Source of the DNA: Bacteroidales bacterium
Lineage (GTDB): Bacteria > Bacteroidota > Bacteroidia > Bacteroidales > JAAUTT01
Direction: 5' to 3'
Assembly (NCBI GenBank): GCA_025350365.1
Contig: JANXXY010000128.1
Coordinates: forward strand, 1 to 5,494
DNA length: 5,494 nucleotides
Shown here: one piece after another, positions 1-5,494 of the stretch
Numbering within the stretch: the first letter of the stretch is position 1
How the letters are laid out: each line of letters begins with the position of its first letter
Position numbers and translations under genes: made by a program
The notes under the pieces: generated by a model
Databases searched by the model: none
Seen by the model: the letters and a program-made list of their open reading frames with translations, nothing else
Told to the model about the DNA's origin: nothing

Positions 1-88
<88 letters not shown>

Positions 89-98
89 TTTTAGATGG

Positions 99-134
99 AA
101 AGCCTCAACAGAAATGTTGGGGCTTTCTTATTTT
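99..134 (+). terminator. Intrinsic terminator of the rRNA operon
   Basis: AAAGCCTCAACA (99-110) pairs with TGTTGGGGCTTT (115-126) as a 12-bp stem with one U-G wobble, closed by a GAAA tetraloop (111-114). The T-rich run CTTATTTT follows. It sits about 10 nt after the 5S 3' end, the expected place for termination of rRNA transcription. The stem is long and the loop is of the stable GNRA type, so the call is strong. Confidence 0.92.
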
Positions 135-166
135 AGATTGACGATTTTAGATTGACGATTTTAGAT
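131..166. repeat. 14-bp tandem repeat, about 2.6 copies
   Basis: The unit TTTTAGATTGACGA occurs at 131-144 and identically at 145-158, followed by a partial copy TTTTAGAT at 159-166 and another TTTTAG. It begins in the T tract of the rRNA terminator. No function is evident. Such exact short tandem copies are prone to copy-number change by slippage. Confidence 0.85.
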
Positions 167-182
167 TTTAGTAATTCTCTAT

Positions 183-253
183 CTTCTTTACTTCTCTAAC
201 TTCTTTACTTCTTTACTTCCATTTTTTAACTTTTCTACTTTTTTATCTTCTTA
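183..253. repeat. Degenerate pyrimidine-rich repeat array, left block
   Basis: The + strand is almost entirely C and T with regularly placed TA steps. It can be cut into units that each begin CTT and mostly end TA or TAA: CTTCTTTA (183-190), CTTCTCTAA (191-199), CTTCTTTA (200-207), CTTCTTTA (208-215), CTTCCATTTTTTAA (216-229), CTTTTCTA (230-237), CTTTTTTAT (238-246) and CTTCTTA (247-253). Two size classes are seen, 8-9 bp and 14 bp. The same classes recur in the block at 431-540. It is non-coding as far as can be seen, and its role is unknown. Confidence 0.75.
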
Positions 254-260
254 CACATAT

Positions 261-420
261 CCCGGATGAATTTGAATAATCATGCATGCAACACACGGAA
301 TTTATGACAGGCCAAGCTACAACTCTCCAAAGGATTGAATCCCTTCAGGGTTATATTGCTATCGGCTATTTTCTCCTTCGGTGAAACCGGAGGTTATTCA
401 AATTAAAGCCTTTCAGGCTT
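261..420. repeat. Hairpin-rich intergenic element, possibly a dispersed repeat
   Basis: This stretch differs in composition from the pyrimidine arrays on both sides. It has three local inverted repeats: CCCTTCAGGG (341-350); CCTTCGGT / ACCGGAGG (375-382 and 386-393, GAA loop, one wobble); and AAGCCT / AGGCTT (406-411 and 415-420, TTC loop). A perfect 11-bp long-range inverted repeat, AATTTGAATAA (269-279) with TTATTCAAATT (394-404), would enclose the first two. No open reading frame of note is present. Short elements with CCTGAAAGG-like and CCGG-flanked palindromes are, from general recollection, common between genes in some Bacteroidota, so this may be one copy of a dispersed family. That cannot be shown from one copy. 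It could instead be a structured RNA in the 3' region of the kinase transcript. Confidence 0.5.
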
Positions 421-430
421 GACCTAAAGA

Positions 431-540
431 CTTTAACTTCCATTATTTAACTTCCATTATTTAACTTCTATTCTTTACCTTCTCTCTTTCTTTACCTTCT
501 CTACTTCTATTCTCTAACTTCTCTAACTTCCATTTATTAC
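431..540. repeat. Degenerate pyrimidine-rich repeat array, right block
   Basis: Units beginning CTT continue here: CTTCCATTATTTAA twice in exact copy (437-450, 451-464), then CTTCTATTCTTTAC (465-478), a 17-bp variant (479-495), CTTCTCTA (496-503), CTTCTATTCTCTAA (504-517), CTTCTCTAA (518-526) and CTTCCATTTATTA (527-539). The 14-bp and 8-9-bp classes match those of the block at 183-253; for example CTTCCATTTTTTAA there differs from CTTCCATTATTTAA by one base. The array ends 12 bp from the stop codon of the histidine kinase gene, so the kinase mRNA would carry it as a purine-rich 3' tail. No intrinsic terminator for the kinase is visible between 551 and 421. Confidence 0.78.
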
Positions 541-551
541 ATTCTTAATTT

Positions 552-3461
552 CTACATCTTCCCTTCCCAAAGTTGCTTATCAATTTTTGAGAAAAGCTCG
601 TCTAATTTGATCGGTTTTGAAAGATAATCGTTAAATCCCATTTCAATACATTTGCTTTGTTCTTCAAGTAAAGCAAAGGCTGTTTGTGCTATCACAGGCA
701 GGTTTGGGCGAATCTTCTTAATTGCTTGCATCGATTCGTATCCATCCATTACTGGCATTTGAATATCCATTAGTACCAATTCTATATCTCTGTTTTCTTT
801 TACTTTATTCATTGCATCCAGTCCATTAACAGCTCTAATTATTATTGCTCCTGACCTTTTCAACGCAATCTGTAACACCTTGAAATTTAAATCTTCATCC
901 TCAGCAATTAAAAACTTTTTCCCAGTCCAGTTATTTGATCTGTTTACGGCTTGGCTTACAATAGCTGTGTTTTTTTGATCGGTTATCATGGAAGTATTTG
1001 GAATTGTAAGATAAAATATGGAACCTTCTCCTTCTTTTGATTCTAACCAGAGATTTCCTTTCAGAAGATAAGAGAGATTTTTTGATATTGCAAGTCCCAA
1101 GCCGGTTCCTCTCAAATTACGATCGACCGATTCTAATTTACCAAATCTCCTGAAAATTTGATCGGTTTTGTCCTCAGGAATACCAATACCTGTGTCTTTT
1201 ACAAAAAATAAGACATGTTGATTATCATAACTATATCCAAATTCTACATAGCCTTTATCCGTAAATTTGATGGCATTATCAAGCAGATTGGATAAAATTT
1301 GTTTTAAACGGTAAGGATCGGTATCCAAACATATGTTTTTACCACGGTCGGGTATGGTCAAGATTAAATTAATGTTGAATTTTTTGAGTTTCTTTCGTGT
1401 TTCTTCAAATAATTTAAATATTTCATCTAAGATTGGATCTACATAAGTGAGACATTTTTGAATACTAAGTTGTTTTGCTTCAATTTTCGAAATGTCGATA
1501 ATGTCGTTTATTAAATGCATAAGTGATTGTCCGCTTAACTGAATGTAGCTTACATACTCATCATGTTGGGTTTTAGGAATATTTGGATCTTTTAGAAAAT
1601 TCGAAAATGAAATAATGGCATTCATGGGTGTGCGAATCTCATGCGACATGTTTGAAAGGAATGCAGATTTGAGCTGATCTGATTCTTCAGCAAATTTTCG
1701 ATCTGTTATTTCTTTTTGAAGCTGCTGAGTGCGTTGTTTTACAAGTTCTTCCAGATGGTTGCGGTATCTTTCCAATTCTTCATCGGTACGTTTCTTGTGA
1801 GTGATGTCTCGGGCAATGACCATAGCGGCCGATTGATTTTCATATGAAATTCGTCCAACACTCATTGACATTGGAACCCGATGTCCATCCTTATGTAAAA
1901 ACTCTGTTTCGTACACCCAAGGCAATTCTTCGCCTTGCATTCTGCGTCGGTAGAATTCTTGTAACCTGTTTATTTCTTGAGAAGAGACATAATTTTCTAA
2001 ACCTTTACCAATCACTTCTTCGGGTAAGTAACCCATCACATGAATAACTCTTGAATTTACGAATTTGATCGTATTATCTTGAAAAACAATAATAATATCA
2101 CTTGCAAGATGAATGAGATTTTTGTACTTGTCCTCACTTTCCTTGAGTTTTAGTGCATGAAGATTTTTTTCATTGATAATTTCTTTAAAATCCTGAAATA
2201 GAATATAAAGCGAATTGAAAACTTCAACGAATGGACCCCTGCTATCGGGAATCAAATTGGGAGCAATAAATGATTCGTCCCATGTCATGCGACCTGTAAC
2301 TTCTAAAATTTTGTAAATCTGTTCCTCCTGATGTTTTTTTAATTCATTTATCTCCTCATGTTGGTCATGTATAAGCTGAACAAGCTCGGAATGGGTACCA
2401 GGAATAATTAATTCTTTTTTTTCCATTGACTGACATTCTTCAGATACTTTGGAAATTTGATTCTTTTTATAGGTTAAAACCTGAGAAAATGCTTTTTCCA
2501 TTGAACTTGTATACTTCCAATGGGTGAAATTATTATAATTAACTATATGTAAGCATTTCAAAACTAATTGAATAAAACTCGAGGATACCAACCTAACCAT
2601 GTGTGATCGATGTTTAAATCGATTTTCGTAGAATGAAGTGCGCTTTAGGGCTATCAATGTAATACCCTTTACCATTTTTATATTCAGGATACTATAAAAT
2701 TTATTGGCGAAGTCATTAAATGTTAATTCAAGTAAAATGTCTTCAATTATTGCATATGTGCATTCTACATCAGAAAGTTTTGCAAAACCTTCGCACCGGC
2801 TATACAGAATATTTCCATCGATGACACTAATGGTTGCTTTGTATGAACTATCGGGGGCAACATAGGTCCATTTATCCCTTGTAAGTATTTTTAAATTAAT
2901 ATTGTTAATGAAAAAATGCTGCGGATTCTCCTGCCAAAGTTCAATAAATCTAGCATACGCAGCTGTTTCGCTGGATAAATAAATATTCCCTGGTTTTTGA
3001 AATATAATTTTGTTGAAATTATTTCGAAGATTGAATAATCCCTCGTCGAATGTCCTGAAAAAGAAAAATTTTAAATTTGGAATTAGTTTACTAATTATTT
3101 GGACAAAACTAGTTACTAATAGATTTGTTCCAACCAATGTAATACTGTCAATTGAACCATCAGAACTTGCTTTCCGAAATACCAAATGCCGCGAGAGAAT
3201 TGACGCTCCGTTTACTTCTGCCATATCCCAAATTATGTGCGAATGTTTTCCGGGGAAGGCTTCCTGTAATCGTTGACGAACTATATTACCCGCAGAAATT
3301 TGCTCTTTTATTGAGTTTTCATCAAGGTATCCGGCTGATTTAATCGAGATGACTCCATCACCCAAATAGGTAAAACGAAAAGAATACATACCGTTTGCAC
3401 TCGAATAGCACAAATCGTTTGTATAAATGTTATCATCTAAATTTTCGATGTCAAGCCTCAT
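552..3461 (-). CDS. Soluble hybrid sensor histidine kinase (duplicated N-terminal domain, PAS, HisKA, HATPase, receiver)
   Basis: A 969-residue two-component kinase predicted to autophosphorylate on His and pass phosphate to its own receiver domain. In order: residues 1-150 and about 205-333 look like two diverged copies of one alpha/beta domain; 360-384 and 415-445 are helical linkers around a GRMTWDESF segment; 445-556 is a PAS domain ending in the usual RDITHKK; 557-600 is a charged coiled-coil linker. The HisKA domain carries H607 in SHEIRTP. The ATPase domain has N729 (N box), DTGIGI at 756-761 (G1), an F box at 769-775 and GTGLGL at 785-790 (G2). The receiver has acidic residues E854/D855, phospho-acceptor D899 in LMDIQMPVMDG, T927 and K949. 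All key residues are intact. No signal peptide or convincing membrane segment is seen, so it is probably cytoplasmic. There is no Hpt or DNA-binding output domain, and no partner regulator nearby. The ATG start is supported by a promoter about 35 bp upstream; no Shine-Dalgarno sequence is present. The signal sensed is unknown. Confidence 0.95.
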   Translation of the reverse strand: MRLDIENLDDNIYTNDLCYSSANGMYSFRFTYLGDGVISIKSAGYLDENSIKEQISAGNIVRQRLQEAFPGKHSHIIWDMAEVNGASILSRHLVFRKASSDGSIDSITLVGTNLLVTSFVQIISKLIPNLKFFFFRTFDEGLFNLRNNFNKIIFQKPGNIYLSSETAAYARFIELWQENPQHFFINNINLKILTRDKWTYVAPDSSYKATISVIDGNILYSRCEGFAKLSDVECTYAIIEDILLELTFNDFANKFYSILNIKMVKGITLIALKRTSFYENRFKHRSHMVRLVSSSFIQLVLKCLHIVNYNNFTHWKYTSSMEKAFSQVLTYKKNQISKVSEECQSMEKKELIIPGTHSELVQLIHDQHEEINELKKHQEEQIYKILEVTGRMTWDESFIAPNLIPDSRGPFVEVFNSLYILFQDFKEIINEKNLHALKLKESEDKYKNLIHLASDIIIVFQDNTIKFVNSRVIHVMGYLPEEVIGKGLENYVSSQEINRLQEFYRRRMQGEELPWVYETEFLHKDGHRVPMSMSVGRISYENQSAAMVIARDITHKKRTDEELERYRNHLEELVKQRTQQLQKEITDRKFAEESDQLKSAFLSNMSHEIRTPMNAIISFSNFLKDPNIPKTQHDEYVSYIQLSGQSLMHLINDIIDISKIEAKQLSIQKCLTYVDPILDEIFKLFEETRKKLKKFNINLILTIPDRGKNICLDTDPYRLKQILSNLLDNAIKFTDKGYVEFGYSYDNQHVLFFVKDTGIGIPEDKTDQIFRRFGKLESVDRNLRGTGLGLAISKNLSYLLKGNLWLESKEGEGSIFYLTIPNTSMITDQKNTAIVSQAVNRSNNWTGKKFLIAEDEDLNFKVLQIALKRSGAIIIRAVNGLDAMNKVKENRDIELVLMDIQMPVMDGYESMQAIKKIRPNLPVIAQTAFALLEEQSKCIEMGFNDYLSKPIKLDELFSKIDKQLWEGKM

Positions 3462-3495
3462 AAATAGTCAGCTGAGTAAGCACTTATTTGCAGGT

Positions 3496-3528
3496 CAAAT
3501 TTAGGAAATTAGTAATGTAAAAAACAAA
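3496..3528 (-). promoter_or_regulatory. Bacteroidota-type promoter of the histidine kinase gene
   Basis: On the - strand TTTG (3528-3525) is followed after 21 bp by TAAATTTG (3503-3496), a full match to the Bacteroidota primary-sigma consensus (-33 TTTG, -7 TAnnTTTG). The -7 box ends 34 bp before the kinase ATG, predicting a leader of roughly 25-30 nt. The -33 box lies within the T tract of the upstream transketolase terminator. The match is to a short consensus in AT-rich DNA, but spacing and position both fit. Confidence 0.72.
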
Positions 3529-3551
3529 AGTCAGCCCGAAAGCTGACTTTT
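3519..3551 (-). terminator. Intrinsic terminator of the transketolase gene
   Basis: Read on the - strand, AAAAGTCAGC (3551-3542) pairs perfectly over 10 bp with GCTGACTTTT (3535-3526) around a 6-nt loop, and runs into TTTTGTTTTTT (down to 3519). It starts 24 bp after the transketolase stop codon. The stem also ends in T on the + strand, but the only + strand transcript in view ends far upstream, so it is assigned to the transketolase gene. Confidence 0.88.
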
Positions 3552-3575
3552 TATAACAAAAACAGATGCAGAAAA

Positions 3576-5494
3576 TTATTTTTTGTATTCTGCAAGATAG
3601 ATCTCAACTTGTTTGAAAACATTATCAGCCGTAAAACCTAGTTTTTCATCAAGCACTTTGAACGGAGCTGAAAAACCGAAGCTTTCCAGTCCAAAAACTT
3701 TTCCAAATGGGCCAGCCAAACCTTTAAGCGTGACGGGTAAGCCTGCCGTTAAGCCAAACGTTGGAACAGTTTCTGGTAATATCGTTTTTTGATAAGCGGC
3801 TGATTGGCTCCGAAATAATCCCTCGGAAATAGCAGAAACTATTCGTATTTTCAAACTTTTTTCGTTTGTAAGTTTTTCTGCACCTGCCAACAAAGTAGCA
3901 ACTTCCGACCCATTAGCAACCAGAATTACATCGGGTGTGCCAATGCAATCTTTAGCAATGTAGGCTCCTTTTGTTGCTTCAATTGCATCCTTATAACGGG
4001 TAGAGCCTGCTTTTGCAGGAATGTCATTGATGTTTTGACGAGATAAGATCAGGGCAGTGGGAGAATCGAGGTTTTCCAGAGCCATTTTCCAAGCAATGGT
4101 AGTTTCATTGGCATCGGCTGGCCTTAGCACCAGTGTGCTGTTCTTACCATGATGGTTTTTAAGCTGTTCCATCAAACGTAATTGAGCTTCCTGTTCCACC
4201 GGTTGATGGGTTGGACCATCTTCACCTACACGGAATGCATCATGAGTCCAAATGTATTTTACAGGCAATTGCATGAGCGCTGCCAGGCGAAGTGCTGGTT
4301 TCATGTAATCGGAGAAAACAAAAAATGTGGCACAGGCTGCAATAACACCACCATGCAAAACCATACCATTGGTAACGGCCGCCATAGTAAGCTCACTAAC
4401 ACCAGCCTGTAAAAAGGATCCTGTGAAGTCGCCTTTGCGGAAAGCTTTGGTGTATTTGAGGAAACCATCGGTTTTGTCGCTATTTGATAAATCGGCTGAT
4501 GCAACAATCATATTTTCGACGTTTTGGGCTAAATAGCCAAGAACTGATGCCGACGCAGCACGTGTAGCAATGTTTTCTTTTTGGATAATCTTAGTGTAAT
4601 CAATCGCTGGTGCTTTGCCAGATAGGAATGTCTTTAATTTAGCTGCCAATTTTGGATTTCCAATTTCCCATTCTGTAAATGCCTTTTTCTTTTCAGAAGC
4701 TTGTTTTATTTTTTGTTCTTTGATTTTGGTGTAGTATTCAGCTACATCGGTAAATATCTGGAATGGATTTTCAGTGTCTCCGCCAAGGTTTTTTATGGAA
4801 TTTTCGAAGCTGGCTCCTGCTTCACCAAGGGGCATACCATGGGTTGCGCATTTGCGTTCGAAGCTATTGAAGTCCTTATCTTGGGCGCCTTTTCCCATAA
4901 TGGTTTTCCCGATAATCAATATGGGTTTCCCGGTAACGGAATTAGCTTTATAAAGAGCGTCGCGAATGGCGTTAGCGTTGTTGCCATCGATCGTTAAAAC
5001 TTCCCACCCCCAGGCTTTGTATTTCATTTCAGTGTCTTCGATGGTAACTTCCCAGGTTTCAGTTGATAGTTGGATGTCGTTCGAATCGTAGAACATGATA
5101 AAATTATCTAAACCCAACGTGCCGGCAATACGTCCGGCAGCTTGCGATATTTCTTCCTGCACTCCGCCGTCTGAGATGTATGAATAGATTTTATGGTTCA
5201 TCCAATTGCCAAAACGGGCAGCCAAAAATTTAGCGGCAATAGCAGCGCCTATTCCCATTGCATGCCCCTGACCAAGAGGTCCGGATGTATTTTCAATTCC
5301 GCGCGTAATATCTATTTCAGGATGACCTGGTGTGGGGCTTCCCCATTGACGGAAATTCTTTAATTCTTCGAGACTGTAATTTCCGGTAAGGGTCAATTGG
5401 GAATATAGCATTGGAGACATGTGACCCGGATCAAGGAAAAAACGATCACGAAAAGGCCATGCCATATCCGATGGATCGTAATTTAAAAATTCGG
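3576..5494 (-). CDS. tkt: Transketolase, N-terminus cut by window edge
   Basis: A thiamine-diphosphate enzyme that moves two-carbon ketol units between sugar phosphates in the non-oxidative pentose phosphate pathway, in the cytoplasm. The frame stays open to the right edge: nine residues, EFLNYDPSD, precede the Met at 5463-5465 and fit the family, so that Met is internal. About 40 N-terminal residues, including the usual SGHPG region, are missing; 638 are visible. Numbered from that Met: GHMSP (14-18), GHPE (47-50, substrate His), GPLGQG (62-67), the cofactor-binding SDG...N pattern (98-129), HG (209-210), the catalytic Glu in GVSE (E358), THD (407-409), the transketolase signature GEDGPTHQP (414-422) and phosphate-binding R476 in LSRQN. 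The C-terminal domain is complete, ending GLESFGFSAPFKVLDEKLG and EYKK. SDG instead of the more common GDG appears normal for Bacteroidota forms. It has its own terminator and is separate from the kinase gene. Its promoter is not in the window. Confidence 0.97.
   Translation of the reverse strand, partial: EFLNYDPSDMAWPFRDRFFLDPGHMSPMLYSQLTLTGNYSLEELKNFRQWGSPTPGHPEIDITRGIENTSGPLGQGHAMGIGAAIAAKFLAARFGNWMNHKIYSYISDGGVQEEISQAAGRIAGTLGLDNFIMFYDSNDIQLSTETWEVTIEDTEMKYKAWGWEVLTIDGNNANAIRDALYKANSVTGKPILIIGKTIMGKGAQDKDFNSFERKCATHGMPLGEAGASFENSIKNLGGDTENPFQIFTDVAEYYTKIKEQKIKQASEKKKAFTEWEIGNPKLAAKLKTFLSGKAPAIDYTKIIQKENIATRAASASVLGYLAQNVENMIVASADLSNSDKTDGFLKYTKAFRKGDFTGSFLQAGVSELTMAAVTNGMVLHGGVIAACATFFVFSDYMKPALRLAALMQLPVKYIWTHDAFRVGEDGPTHQPVEQEAQLRLMEQLKNHHGKNSTLVLRPADANETTIAWKMALENLDSPTALILSRQNINDIPAKAGSTRYKDAIEATKGAYIAKDCIGTPDVILVANGSEVATLLAGAEKLTNEKSLKIRIVSAISEGLFRSQSAAYQKTILPETVPTFGLTAGLPVTLKGLAGPFGKVFGLESFGFSAPFKVLDEKLGFTADNVFKQVEIYLAEYKK

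Noticed and set aside
406..420. AAGCCTTTCAGGCTT hairpin as the terminator of the kinase gene
   Set aside because: The stem is only 6 bp and is not followed by a T tract on the - strand, and it lies about 130 bp after the stop codon.
183..540. CRISPR array in the repetitive intergenic region
   Set aside because: Units are only 8-17 bp, directly adjoining, degenerate, and have no unique spacers of regular length; no cas genes are in view.
1844..2047. Short + strand open frames inside the kinase and transketolase genes (also 3010-3343, 4182-4536, 4701-4997)
   Set aside because: They lie wholly antisense or out of frame within strongly supported genes, their products show no recognisable domain, and no promoter or initiation signal favours them.
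5160..5185. Loss of the transketolase GDG cofactor motif (SDG present instead)
   Set aside because: The surrounding SDGGVQEEISQ...YDSND segment is, as far as I recall, the normal form in Bacteroidota transketolases, and the Asp-Gly and Asn of the motif are kept.
3576..5465. Taking the ATG at 5463-5465 as the transketolase start
   Set aside because: The frame is open beyond it to the window edge and encodes EFLNYDPSD, which fits the family directly before the conserved AWPFRDRFFLDPGHMSP stretch. A start here would remove about 50 residues, including part of the cofactor site.

Overview
The window looks like a piece of a Bacteroidota chromosome, probably from an environmental Bacteroidales/Marinilabiliales-type lineage. 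Four things point there: the 5S rRNA sequence style, a transketolase of the Bacteroides type (for example its SDGGVQEE and GLESFGFSAPFKVLDEKLG segments), a well-matched Bacteroidota promoter (TTTG, 21 bp, TAnnTTTG), and AT-rich leader DNA without a Shine-Dalgarno sequence. The exact genus cannot be read from the sequence.

Layout from left to right. Bases 1-88 are the 3' part of a 5S rRNA gene on the + strand, the tail of an rRNA operon running off the left edge. A strong intrinsic terminator follows at 99-134. Bases 127-551 hold no protein gene. This stretch contains a short 14-bp tandem repeat (131-166), a first pyrimidine-rich degenerate array (183-253), a roughly 160-bp hairpin-rich element (261-420), and a second array built from the same units (431-540). 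Next, on the - strand, comes a 969-residue soluble hybrid histidine kinase (552-3461), convergent with the rRNA operon. The 114-bp gap at 3462-3575 packs the terminator of the transketolase gene against the promoter of the kinase. Finally, 3576-5494 on the - strand is a transketolase whose N-terminus lies beyond the right edge.

The two proteins have no evident functional link. Transketolase is a housekeeping enzyme of the pentose phosphate pathway. The kinase is a stand-alone signalling protein with its own promoter and no partner regulator in view. A terminator separates them, so they are probably not one operon.

No clearly new system is visible. The most unexplained structure is the modular repeat array and hairpin element downstream of the rRNA operon. 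Next is an apparent internal duplication in the N-terminal sensory part of the kinase.
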